A stretch of DNA of 64,000 nt. It comes from Homoserinimonas aerilata. Its GTDB lineage: Bacteria > Actinomycetota > Actinomycetes > Actinomycetales > Microbacteriaceae. The stretch is taken from the NCBI RefSeq assembly GCF_006716125.1, contig NZ_VFOM01000001.1, positions 434,001-498,000 on the forward strand. The letters run 5' to 3'. Below the pieces are notes generated by a model. The model was not told the origin of the DNA, did not search any database, and saw only the letters and a list, made by a program, of their open reading frames with translations. Positions 16,914-24,842 of this stretch are shown in pieces. Within the stretch, counting starts at the first letter, position 1; each line of letters starts with the position of its first letter. A program made the position numbers and the translations under genes.

Positions 16914-18467
16914 TCAGGCGGCGGGCGGCGGCGTGCTGCCCGTGCTGGGCCGACGGGTGCGGTTGCGGCGGCGACGCGTGGGGCCGGCGCCGTCGTGCGT
17001 TCCGGCGCCCTCGGGGCGCTGCTCGCCGCTCTCGGAGCGCGGGGTCTCGCCGCTGCCGGTGCGCGTGCGGCGCCGCGAACGCTGGCGGTCGCCCTCGGAC
17101 GAACCGCCCTCACTGCGCCCGCCCTCGCTGCGACCTGAGCCGTCGCGGCCGCCGTCGCGCCTGTTGCGTGATGCGCCGGCCGTGGCCGAGCGCGGCTCGC
17201 GTTCGCGCGCGGGGCCTGCGGTCTTGAGGCGACCCTTGGTGCCCTCCGGGATGTCCAGGTCGGTGAACAGGTGCGGCGACGACGAGTACGTCTCGACGGG
17301 CTCCGGAACGCCCATGTCGAGGGCGCGGTTGATGAGCGCCCACTTGTGGAGGTCGTCCCAGTCGACGAAGGTGACGGCGATGCCCGTCTTGCCCGCGCGA
17401 CCGGTGCGGCCGGCGCGGTGAAGGTAGGTGTCGTGGTCGTCGGGCACCGTGTGGTTGATGACGTGCGTGACGTCGTTGACGTCGATTCCGCGCGCCGCGA
17501 CATCCGTTGCGATCAGGATGTCCTTCTTGCCGGCCTTGAAGGCGGCCATGGCGCGCTCGCGCTGATCCTGGTTGAGGTCGCCGTGCACGGCCGCAGCGTT
17601 GAAGCCGCGGTCGTTGAGCTCCTCCACGAGCTTCGCGGCGGCGCGCTTCGTGCGGGTGAAGATGACGGTCTTGCCGCGGCCCTCGGCCTGCAGGATGCGG
17701 GAGATGACCTCGTCTTTGTCGAGGTTGTGTGCGCGGTAGACGACGTGCTTGATGTTCGCCTGCGTGAGCCCCTCATCCGGGTCGGTGGCGCGGATGTGGA
17801 TGGGCTTGTTCATGAAGCGACGGGCGAGGGCCACGATCGGGCCGGGCATCGTCGCCGAGAACAGCATGGTGTGGCGGGTGGGTGAGGTCTGCGCGAACAG
17901 CTTCTCGATATCGGCGAGGAAGCCGAGGTCGAGCATCTTGTCGGCCTCGTCGAGGACCATGACCTTGACCGCTGCAAGTGACAGCATCCGCTGGTTGGCA
18001 AGGTCGAGGAGGCGGCCCGGTGTGCCGACGACGACCTGCGCGCCTGCCTTCAGCTGCTCCACCTGGCCTTCGTAGGCCTTGCCGCCGTAGATGGCGGCGA
18101 CCTGCGTGCCGCGGTTCGATGCGGCGAGGGTGAGGTCTTCTGCGACCTGGACGCAGAGCTCGCGGGTCGGCACGACGACGAGCGCCTTCACTCCGGGCTC
18201 CGGGTTCGGGCCGAGCTCCTGCAGCAGCGGAAGGCCGAAGCCGAGCGTCTTGCCGGTTCCCGTCTTGGCCTGGCCGATGATGTCCTGGCCGCCCAGGCCC
18301 ATCGGGATCGTCTGCACCTGGATGGGGAAGGGGTGCAGGATGCCCTTCGTCGCGAGAGCATCGCACATGTCCTGCTCGATGCCGAGATCGGCGAATGTCT
18401 GCTCTGCGACAGGCTCCACAACGGGTTCTGTCGGCTGGTCTGAATCGGTTGAAACGATGGAAGTCAC
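16914..18467 (-). CDS. DEAD-box ATP-dependent RNA helicase
   Basis: Protein of 517 residues from GTG 18467 (VTSIVSTDSD). The canonical motifs are present: Q motif (FPIQVQTIP), I (AKTGTGKT), II (VLDEADKM), III (SATMP) and VI (HRAGRTGRAGKTG). The last 110 residues are a low-complexity basic tail rich in Arg, Gly, Ser and Glu (SEGGSSEGDRQRSRRRTRTG), typical of RNA-binding extensions in actinobacterial RhlE/DeaD-like helicases. It probably unwinds structured RNA in ribosome assembly or mRNA decay. Confidence 0.92.
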   Translation of the reverse strand: MTSIVSTDSDQPTEPVVEPVAEQTFADLGIEQDMCDALATKGILHPFPIQVQTIPMGLGGQDIIGQAKTGTGKTLGFGLPLLQELGPNPEPGVKALVVVPTRELCVQVAEDLTLAASNRGTQVAAIYGGKAYEGQVEQLKAGAQVVVGTPGRLLDLANQRMLSLAAVKVMVLDEADKMLDLGFLADIEKLFAQTSPTRHTMLFSATMPGPIVALARRFMNKPIHIRATDPDEGLTQANIKHVVYRAHNLDKDEVISRILQAEGRGKTVIFTRTKRAAAKLVEELNDRGFNAAAVHGDLNQDQRERAMAAFKAGKKDILIATDVAARGIDVNDVTHVINHTVPDDHDTYLHRAGRTGRAGKTGIAVTFVDWDDLHKWALINRALDMGVPEPVETYSSSPHLFTDLDIPEGTKGRLKTAGPAREREPRSATAGASRNRRDGGRDGSGRSEGGRSEGGSSEGDRQRSRRRTRTGSGETPRSESGEQRPEGAGTHDGAGPTRRRRNRTRRPSTGSTPPPAA

Positions 18468-18634
18468 GTTGTGTGGGCCCTGTCCGAAGCGAGTACGCCC
18501 GGTTTGACATGGGGCGTAGGAACCTCCACCAGAAGCGGGAGGCATTGCGACCAGTTTAGGGGATGGCGCCTGTGCGGGCCCCGATTGCGCGTCCTGGCAC
18601 GGCGAATACGGTGCGCGCCGGTAGTCTTGTCCCC

Positions 18635-19357
18635 GTGTTCAAGCTCTTCGCCCGCCGCAGCAAGGCCGTCGTCGCGCCCAAGTTGAAGTCGCGTTCCGAC
18701 GGGTCGGGCCGCACGGTCAACAAGGTGAGCGTTGCCGAGCTCACCCCCGATCTGCCCCGCTACCTCGGGCAGGCCGCCTACCTGCAGTTGTCGAACTTCG
18801 AGACGATCACCGGTGCCATCGCATCCGCGCCGAGCACGGCTGCCAAGGTCGCGCTGAGCAGTGTGGCGAAGATCTCGCAGGCGAAGCTCGACGGCCTGCT
18901 CGCCGAGATCACGCGCGGCGGCGACACGCCATCGGAGCTGATGGAGTACTTCGCGGCGCCCATCGACCGGTTCCGCGCGGAGACCCGCGGAGCGGACTGG
19001 TACGAGACCGTCGTCACCGCCTACATCACCGCGGGCATGCTCACCGACTTCTTCGCCTCGCTCGCCGAGGGCCTGCACGACGGCCCCCGCGAACGCATCA
19101 CGACCCTGCTCATCCAGAACGATCCCGCCCCGCTGCTCGTGGAACTGCTGCGCTCCGAGATCGACGCGCAGCCACTGATCGCATCGCGTCTCGCCCTGTG
19201 GGGTCGTCGCCTTGTGGGTGACACGCTGCTCGTGGCGAGGTCCGCGCTGGCTGCCCCGGGCGGTCGTGCGCCGGATGAGGCCCGGCTGGAGCCCGTCTTC
19301 ACAGAGCTGATCGCGGCGCACACACGCCGCATGGATGCCCTCGGCCTCACCGCCTAG
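18635..19357 (+). CDS. ferritin-like fold protein (tRNA-hydroxylase-like family)
   Basis: Protein of 240 residues from GTG 18635 (VFKLFARRSK). It is mostly helical, with a core LPRYLGQAAYLQLSNFETITGAI, SELMEYFAAPIDRF and DWYETVVTAYITAGMLTDFFASLAEG resembling the actinobacterial ferritin-like proteins related to tRNA-(ms2io6A) hydroxylase. Standard di-iron ExxH motifs are not obvious, so enzymatic activity is doubtful. It lies divergent from the DEAD-box helicase with under 170 bases between, a neighbourhood I recall as common in actinobacteria. It overlaps the ABC permease tail by 4 bases. Confidence 0.75.
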   Translation: MFKLFARRSKAVVAPKLKSRSDGSGRTVNKVSVAELTPDLPRYLGQAAYLQLSNFETITGAIASAPSTAAKVALSSVAKISQAKLDGLLAEITRGGDTPSELMEYFAAPIDRFRAETRGADWYETVVTAYITAGMLTDFFASLAEGLHDGPRERITTLLIQNDPAPLLVELLRSEIDAQPLIASRLALWGRRLVGDTLLVARSALAAPGGRAPDEARLEPVFTELIAAHTRRMDALGLTA

Positions 19358-20157
19358 TTCTTCAGGTCTCGCCGGTTCAACGCGATGACCGCGATGACGA
19401 GCAGCACCGCCGAGACGGCGTAGTTCAGCCAGAGGGAGCCGCCCGCTCCGCCGACACCGTTCACGAGCGGGGAGCCGCCGAAGGCCCAGTGGTAGGGCGA
19501 CCAGCCGTGAAGCCAGCCGAGATCCTGCCCCTGATTGGCGACGGCGTTGAGCGCGTAGGAGACCACCGCGATGCCGGCGCCCGCAACCGTCGCATGGCTG
19601 CGCCGACCCGTGAGCGCCCCGACGCAGAGGGCGGCCATGCCGGAGAGGAGCGTGAGCCCCAGCAGGGCGGCGGCCGCGGCCGGAATATGGGCGGGGTGGA
19701 TGTCCAACCCTGAGGGGCCGTTGAGGGCCAGGATGGCGATGGTGGCGACGACGGCGAGGGCGCCGAGCCGAGTCAGGAGGGCCGCCGCGCGCTCGAGCAC
19801 CAGCTGCGTGCGGCCGACGCCGTGCGCGAGGGTGAGTTCGAGCGAGCCCGACTCCTCGTCGCCGGCGATGGCGGCCGTGCCCCAGGCAGTAGCGGCGATC
19901 GTGAACAGCACGAAGCCCATGAGGCCGAAGAAGGTGGACTGGGTGTAGCCGGTTCCCGTCGCGATCTGCTCGTAGCCGATCGTCTTCACGAGTTCAGGGG
20001 GCAGACTGTCGAGCAGTTTCCTCATGTCGGCGTTGCCGCCTATTGCGGGGAACAGCGGCAGATAGAGGAGCAGTGCCGCGAGGATGCCGATGCTCCAGCC
20101 GAGGAGCGAACGCCAGGAATCGCTGAGGGCACGCCTGAAGAGGGGGAGCCGCATCAT
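19354..20157 (-). CDS. ABC-2-type transporter permease
   Basis: Protein of 267 residues with six membrane segments: LGWSIGILAALLLYLPLF at the N-terminus, a pair around FFGLMGFVLFTIAATAWGTAAIAG, and three more toward LNYAVSAVLLVIAVIALNRR. The sequence EESGSLELTLAHGVGRTQLVLERA before the third segment is typical of ABC-2 exporters of the antibiotic type. It partners the ATPase encoded just upstream; its ATGATG start overlaps that gene's TGA. The substrate is unknown. Confidence 0.85.
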   Translation of the reverse strand: MMRLPLFRRALSDSWRSLLGWSIGILAALLLYLPLFPAIGGNADMRKLLDSLPPELVKTIGYEQIATGTGYTQSTFFGLMGFVLFTIAATAWGTAAIAGDEESGSLELTLAHGVGRTQLVLERAAALLTRLGALAVVATIAILALNGPSGLDIHPAHIPAAAAALLGLTLLSGMAALCVGALTGRRSHATVAGAGIAVVSYALNAVANQGQDLGWLHGWSPYHWAFGGSPLVNGVGGAGGSLWLNYAVSAVLLVIAVIALNRRDLKN

Positions 20158-21104
20158 CGTGCCCCTGCCTCGTCGCCGTCCGAAGCATCCGTGTTGTAGA
20201 GGCGAAGCACCGACTCCTCGAGATCGGGCTCCTCAGCGACGAGATCGTTCACCGTGAAACGGGCGATGGCCTTCAGAAACGGGTCGATGCCGCCCTCGAC
20301 CCTGGCGGTCATCCGCGTTCCGTCTCCGTCGGAGCCGCCGAGTTCGGTGAAGGCCAGCTCGGTGACGTTGGGGATCGCGGCCAGCGCCGTCTGCAACTGC
20401 TGTGCCGTGGCATCCGCAATCCCCACCCGCACCCGGCGGATGGCCGTCAGCCGCAGCGATTCGACGTCGCTCACGGTGACGACGCGGCCCGCGCGCAGGA
20501 TGGCGACGGTGTCGGCGGCCTGCTGGATCTCGCTCAGCACGTGTGAGCTGAGGAACACCGTCTGGCCGAGCTCCCTCGCCTCCCGCACCATCGCGAGGAA
20601 CTCCTGCTGCACGAGCGGATCGAGCCCGCTCGTCGGCTCATCGAGCACGAGCAGACGGGGGCGATGCATGAAGGCCTGTACGAGCCCGAGCTTCTGCTTG
20701 TTGCCCTTCGAGAGCGTGCGCACCTGACGGCCCAGATCGAGGCCCAGTCGTTCGGCGAGCACGTCGACGGCCGCCGGCGCGACACGGCCGCTGATGCGGG
20801 CGTAGTGGCGCAGCAGCTCGTGCCCGCTGATGCGCCCCTCCAGCCGCAGCTCGCCGGGGAGGAAGCCGATCTCGCGGCGAAGGGCGGGCCCCGCCCCGCG
20901 AGGCTCGCGCCCCAGAACTGCGGCCCGGCCGGAGCTGGGGCGGATGAGGTCAAGCAGAACACGCATGAGCGTCGTCTTGCCCGCCCCGTTCGGGCCGATG
21001 AGCCCGAAGACAGCGCCCTGCTCCACCGCCAGATCGATGCCGTGCAGCGCGGTGGTCCTGCCGAAGCGCTTGGCGAGTCGTGTGGTCTCGATGGCGAGAG
21101 GCAT
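20154..21104 (-). CDS. ABC transporter ATP-binding protein
   Basis: Protein of 316 residues. It has Walker A (GPNGAGKTTLM), the Q-loop region, signature TLSKGNKQKLGL, Walker B (LLVLDEPTSGLDPL) and the switch His (LSSHVLSEI). The extra C-terminal 90 residues (RRVRVGIADATAQQLQTALA onward) form the DUF4162-like extension seen in drug-type exporters. It powers the adjacent permease as a homodimer. The coupled two-gene operon has no regulator beside it. Confidence 0.9.
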   Translation of the reverse strand: MPLAIETTRLAKRFGRTTALHGIDLAVEQGAVFGLIGPNGAGKTTLMRVLLDLIRPSSGRAAVLGREPRGAGPALRREIGFLPGELRLEGRISGHELLRHYARISGRVAPAAVDVLAERLGLDLGRQVRTLSKGNKQKLGLVQAFMHRPRLLVLDEPTSGLDPLVQQEFLAMVREARELGQTVFLSSHVLSEIQQAADTVAILRAGRVVTVSDVESLRLTAIRRVRVGIADATAQQLQTALAAIPNVTELAFTELGGSDGDGTRMTARVEGGIDPFLKAIARFTVNDLVAEEPDLEESVLRLYNTDASDGDEAGAR

Positions 21105-21249
21105 CTGCCGTCACTCCCTCGGGGTCGTTCCTGTGGCCCTGATGCCCATCATGCACCCTGGCCGCGCCGAGATCGAGGAGTGATTTCGGCTCGGTCTCAG
21201 CCTCGTAACGCAGGCTGCGGGCTGGGCGAGCACGGGGCAGACTGGGGAG

Positions 21250-22083
21250 ATGACGATTCCCTCCCACACGCTCAACGACGGCACCACGATCCCCGCGATC
21301 GGGCTCGGAACCTACAACCTGCTCGGATCGGAGGGCGACGCCTCCATCTCGCGGGCCATCGACTCCGGCTACCGGCTGCTCGACACCGCCCTCAACTACA
21401 AGAACGAGGGCGATGTGGGGGAGGGCATCCGGGCGTCGTCCGTGTCGCGTGACGAGCTGTTCGTCACGACCAAGCTGCCCGGTCGCCACCACGGCTACGA
21501 CAGCGCAATCGCGAGCCTCGAGGAGTCGCTCGGCAACCTCGGCCTCGACCACGTCGAGCTGTACCTCATCCACTGGCCGCTGCCGAAGGTCGACAAGTAC
21601 GTCGACACGTGGCGTGCCCTCATCGAGCTGCGCGAGCGCGGCCTGACCCGCTCGATCGGCGTCAGCAACTTCACGCCAACGCAGCTGCAGCGTCTCATCG
21701 ACGAGACGGGTGTGACCCCCGCCGTCAACCAGGTCGAACTGCACCCGAACTTTCCGCAGGGCGAGCTGCGCGAGTTCCATGCCGCGCACGGCATCCGCAC
21801 CCAGAGCTGGAGCCCGCTCGGGTCACGGCACGCCGACTTCACGACCGTTCCCACGATCGTCGACGTGGCCGCCGCGCACGGGGTGACGCCGTCGCAGGCG
21901 GTGCTGCGCTGGCACATCCAGCTCGGCTCGGTGCCGATCCCGCGCTCGGGGGATGCGGGCCGGCAGCGCGAGAACCTCGACGTGTTCGGCTTCGAACTGA
22001 CGGATGCGGAGATCACCGCGATCAGCGCCCTCGAGTCGGGCCGACTGTGGGACGGCGACCCCGACACGCACGAGGAGTTCTAG
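21250..22083 (+). CDS. aldo/keto reductase
   Basis: TIM-barrel reductase of 277 residues. The catalytic tetrad is present: Asp and Tyr in RLLDTALNYKNE, Lys in VTTKLPG and His in YLIHWPLP. NADPH-binding residues lie in the C-terminal part (VPIPRSGDAGRQRENLDVF). It resembles the 2,5-diketo-gluconate reductase group and probably reduces aldehydes or ketones with NADPH. A tract of short repeats begins just after its stop codon. Confidence 0.9.
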   Translation: MTIPSHTLNDGTTIPAIGLGTYNLLGSEGDASISRAIDSGYRLLDTALNYKNEGDVGEGIRASSVSRDELFVTTKLPGRHHGYDSAIASLEESLGNLGLDHVELYLIHWPLPKVDKYVDTWRALIELRERGLTRSIGVSNFTPTQLQRLIDETGVTPAVNQVELHPNFPQGELREFHAAHGIRTQSWSPLGSRHADFTTVPTIVDVAAAHGVTPSQAVLRWHIQLGSVPIPRSGDAGRQRENLDVFGFELTDAEITAISALESGRLWDGDPDTHEEF

Positions 22084-22106
22084 GCGCGCCGCTCCGGGAG
22101 TGCGCC

Positions 22107-22149
22107 GCTCCTGAAGCGCTGCTCCTGAAGCGCGCCGCTCCTAAAGCGC
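22107..22149. repeat. three direct copies of GCTCCTGAAGCGC
   Basis: GCTCCTGAAGCGC occurs at 22107-22119 and 22121-22133, and with one change (GCTCCTAAAGCGC) at 22137-22149. A related GCGCGCCGCTCC precedes them at about 22084. The last copy covers the 3' end and stop codon of the minus-strand hypothetical gene. It sits between convergent genes and looks like local slippage or tandem duplication. Confidence 0.7.
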
Positions 22150-23031
22150 GCCGCGGAGCCCCGACAGCACCGTCGTGACGATGATGGTGCCGACGACGCC
22201 GATGATCACGACCACGCCGATGATGACGCCGCCGACGACCCACAGCATCCGCTTCGGGTTCTTCTTCGGGTCTGTTCCGAGAAAGCCCTGGGAGAGTCGG
22301 CGGCCGTCCTCGCCGACGGCGTTCGGGGCGCCCGTCGCGCTCGCCGTGGCTCCTGCCACGGTCGTTCCTGCCGTGACGCGGTCGTCCGAGTAGCGGCCGG
22401 TCTGCCGGAGCGCCTTCGCGCCGACCACCTCGCGGATGCGATCCAGTCGCTGCCACAGCGCGGCATCCGACACATCGAATGGCGTGTTCGAGTAGACGAA
22501 CAGCATGTCGTCGACGATCTCCACATCGAAGTCGCCGGTCTCGTCGATGAGGAGCGCCATCAGGTCGGGGGCGAAGACGTAGAGTGCGTCGCGCTCGTAG
22601 CCGTTCGGGCAGTGCAGGGTGAAATAGGTGTTGAAGTCGCCCTCGAGCGACAGGGTCTGACCGTCGGCGATCGGCATGGGGATGCTCGAGCCGAAGGTGC
22701 GATCGTTGCGCGTCGCATCGAGCACCAGGTGGGGCAGCGCACGCTCGAGACGCATCGCCAGGTACCCGTAGCTGCGCCTCGACGTGCTGCTGTACGAGGT
22801 CGTGATGGTGAAGCCGCCGGCGTCGCTCCTCTGCGAGCCGCCCACCGTTCCCGAGAGGTTGCCGACCTCGAAGGTGCCGTCGGTGCTCGTGAAGCGGTCG
22901 GTGACGGATGCGCTCTGCAGGTACTCGAAGACGGCACCGCCATACGCGGGCTTCGGAGCGCTCGCCTCGTGGCGGAGGCCGTTCGCGGAGGCGAATGCGG
23001 CAACGTCGGGCAGTGCGGCGGTGTCGAGCAT
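22141..23031 (-). CDS. hypothetical protein with C-terminal membrane anchor
   Basis: Protein of 296 residues that I do not recognise. Residues 1-210 form a mixed soluble domain (GNLSGTVGGSQRSDAGGFTI, YGYLAMRLERALPHLVLDA, YFTLHCPNGYERDALYVF, DVEIVDDMLFVYSN). A linker follows, then a single strong hydrophobic segment near the end (WVVGGVIIGVVVIIGVVGTIIV), so the bulk is predicted to be cytoplasmic with a tail anchor or internal helix. Its stop lies inside the short-repeat tract. Composition is like the neighbours. Confidence 0.75.
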   Translation of the reverse strand: MLDTAALPDVAAFASANGLRHEASAPKPAYGGAVFEYLQSASVTDRFTSTDGTFEVGNLSGTVGGSQRSDAGGFTITTSYSSTSRRSYGYLAMRLERALPHLVLDATRNDRTFGSSIPMPIADGQTLSLEGDFNTYFTLHCPNGYERDALYVFAPDLMALLIDETGDFDVEIVDDMLFVYSNTPFDVSDAALWQRLDRIREVVGAKALRQTGRYSDDRVTAGTTVAGATASATGAPNAVGEDGRRLSQGFLGTDPKKNPKRMLWVVGGVIIGVVVIIGVVGTIIVTTVLSGLRGAL

Positions 23032-23160
23032 GGGGCCCCCTCGGGGTTGGGTCGGTACCGGGCGGCGTCGCGGCGCCGAGTCGAGGATATCCGACGACGG
23101 ATGCTCACCGATCTGTTGCGGGCAGGTCTATTCCCAGCGGAGGTGCGGGACGATTGTCGG

Positions 23161-23601
23161 ATGCTCCGCCGTCACCCCGTCCTGTCACTCGCGACCTTCG
23201 GCTACCTCGCCGTGATCGGCTGGGTCACGCTCGGGCCGCAGCCGCTCGACGGCGACGGGCGCCGGTTCCTGTGGACGGCCATCCGCTGGCTGCAGGACCG
23301 CGCCGCCACCGAGTGGGTCACCTACGACGGGGTCGAGTTCACGGCGAATGTGCTCATGTTCGTGCCGATCGGGCTCATGCTCGTGCTGCTGCTCGGCCGC
23401 GGCCGGTGGTGGCTTGCGGTGCTGCTCGCCGTCGTGCTGACCGTCGGCATCGAGACGACGCAGCTGTTCCTGCGCGACCGGGTGCCGGATGCGCGTGACC
23501 TCGTCGCCAACTCGATCGGCGGGTTCGTCGGAGTGCTGGCGGCGCTCGTGCTCACCTGGCCGAAGGCGCGGGCGCTGCGCCGGGCAGAGCTGCGCGCCTG
23601 A
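23161..23601 (+). CDS. VanZ-family membrane protein
   Basis: Protein of 146 residues (166 if started at ATG 23101). It has four membrane segments with the VanZ pattern: LATFGYLAVIGWVTLGPQP, VEFTANVLMFVPIGLMLVLLL, WWLAVLLAVVLTVGIETTQLFL and DLVANSIGGFVGVLAALVL. The conserved E-TxQ-F and DxxxNxxG motifs are present. The prototype VanZ gives low-level teicoplanin resistance, but most relatives have no assigned role. ATG 23161 begins right at the conserved part. Confidence 0.85.
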   Translation: MLRRHPVLSLATFGYLAVIGWVTLGPQPLDGDGRRFLWTAIRWLQDRAATEWVTYDGVEFTANVLMFVPIGLMLVLLLGRGRWWLAVLLAVVLTVGIETTQLFLRDRVPDARDLVANSIGGFVGVLAALVLTWPKARALRRAELRA

Positions 23602-23722
23602 GGCAACTCGGCCTCCGCGCCGCCGGTTGCGAGCCGTTATCGGCGGATCGAGCCCGCGGCGGCACCCTCACACCGCCGAAAACGGCTCGGTATCGGATGC
23701 GGTGCCTGCGATCATCCGGTGA

Positions 23723-24040
23723 TCATCCGTCGACCAGCTTGAGACCGATGATGCAGCCCACGAGGCCCAGGATGAGCAGAACCTTGACGATGGATGCGGG
23801 CTCGCCGCCGAACGCCATCGCGTAGATGACGGTGAGGCTTGCGCCGATGCCGACCCAGACGGCGTACGCCGTGCCGGTGGGGATGTCACGCATCGCGATG
23901 GCGAGACCACCCATGCTGAGGATCAGTGCCCCCACGAAGGTCACGCTCGGCCAGAGCTTCGTGAAGCCCTCCGACCTGCCGAGTGCGGTCGCCCACACCG
24001 CTTCGAGGACTCCCGAGATCACAAGAACAACCCACGCCAT
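23723..24040 (-). CDS. gdx: SMR-family guanidinium exporter (SugE/Gdx type)
   Basis: Protein of 105 residues with four membrane helices. The catalytic Glu is in the first helix (VISGVLEAVWATALGRSEGF), followed by LSMGGLAIAMRDIPTGTAYAVWVGIGA. The spacing and the W-A residues after Glu match SugE/Gdx rather than EmrE-type multidrug pumps. Gdx proteins exchange guanidinium for protons. ATG 24040 is chosen over ATG 24052 because GGAGG sits five bases upstream of it. The leader matches a guanidine-III riboswitch, which independently supports the function. Confidence 0.88.
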   Translation of the reverse strand: MAWVVLVISGVLEAVWATALGRSEGFTKLWPSVTFVGALILSMGGLAIAMRDIPTGTAYAVWVGIGASLTVIYAMAFGGEPASIVKVLLILGLVGCIIGLKLVDG

Positions 24041-24052
24041 GACGGCCTCCAT

Positions 24053-24093
24053 GGCCAGTCTTGTCGCGTTCCGGGTACTGATCCCTCGTCCGG
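24053..24093 (-). promoter_or_regulatory. guanidine-III (ykkC-III) riboswitch upstream of gdx
   Basis: Read on the minus strand, the leader starts CCGGACGAGG, continues with GTACCCGG after six bases, and ends with GACAAGAC plus a short closing segment. These blocks and their spacing agree with the guanidine-III class as I remember the Thermobifida fusca representative. The 3' edge lies only a few bases from the GGAGG ribosome site of gdx, so guanidinium binding would act on translation initiation by freeing that site. Recognition rests on motif memory; no covariance search was possible. Confidence 0.85.
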
Positions 24094-24152
24094 GGGCCGG
24101 GTGAAGGCCCTGCCCTCAGGGTAGCAAATGCCCCTGAACGGCGGGGGAGAGG

Positions 24153-24449
24153 CTAGCCCTTGGCGAGCGTCGCGAAGAGCTCCTCGTCGTGCTGCAGGCG
24201 TCGACGCGGAAGCCACAGGCCCACCGCGATGGCGACGAGCGGCCCCGCAGCGATCGCGACCACCCAGATCCAGCCGCCGTCGAACGGCCAGCCGAGCCAG
24301 GTGAGCGCCGACCACACGACCGCGGTGACCGCGGCGCCGATGGCCCCGAGGAGCGCAGTACCGCGCGTGTCACGGTGCGGGAGCGCCCAGTGCAGGGCGA
24401 GCGAGATGAACAGCCCGCCGAGCACGGCGAACAGCATCTCCATGTTCAC
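24153..24449 (-). CDS. small hypothetical membrane protein
   Basis: Protein of 98 residues (GTG 24449; ATG 24443 is equally possible) with three membrane segments: MEMLFAVLGGLFISLALHWAL, GTALLGAIGAAVTAVVWSALTW and WIWVVAIAAGPLVAIAVGLWL. A short charged tail follows (RRRLQHDEELFATLAKG). It is not recognised beyond a general actinobacterial small-membrane-protein pattern. The direct repeat GAGCCTAGTC occurs twice just upstream of the gene. Confidence 0.75.
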   Translation of the reverse strand: MNMEMLFAVLGGLFISLALHWALPHRDTRGTALLGAIGAAVTAVVWSALTWLGWPFDGGWIWVVAIAAGPLVAIAVGLWLPRRRLQHDEELFATLAKG

Positions 24450-24496
24450 GAGAGGAGCCTAGTCATGAGGCGAGCCTAGTCAGAAGCCGGGCTGGG

Positions 24497-24721
24497 TCAC
24501 GCGACGAAGCCGACCCGGCGCGGGTTCTCGGCGCCGAGTTCGAGGTAGCCGAAGGTGGCGACTGGCACGATGAACAGGCTGCCCTTCTCGTCGGAGAGGG
24601 TGAAGTACTTCGCGTCGCCGTCGAGCGCCTCTGCGACGACCGCGCGGATCTGATCCGCCGTCTGGTTCGACTCGAAGGTGATCTCGCGGGAGCTGTTGGT
24701 GATGCCGATTCGAATGTCCAC
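24497..24721 (-). CDS. DUF3107 small protein
   Basis: Protein of 74 residues from GTG 24721 (MDIRIGITNSSREITFESNQ). It has the conserved DUF3107 pattern, including TADQIRAVVAEALDGDAKYFTLSDEKG and a C-terminal YLELGAENPRRVGF. It is actinobacteria-specific, often encoded next to the AdnA-type helicase-nuclease as here (divergent, 121 bases apart), and of unknown function. Small soluble protein. Confidence 0.87.
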   Translation of the reverse strand: MDIRIGITNSSREITFESNQTADQIRAVVAEALDGDAKYFTLSDEKGSLFIVPVATFGYLELGAENPRRVGFVA

Positions 24722-24842
24722 ACGCCAAGATTACGACAGAACGGATGCCCCGCCCGGCCCGTTCGTTCACGGCAGAATTCGGCCGGGTGGCGGCCGGGGC
24801 GGCGCGGGTGCGATGTCGGTGCCTGCCGCTAGCTTGGTGGGC

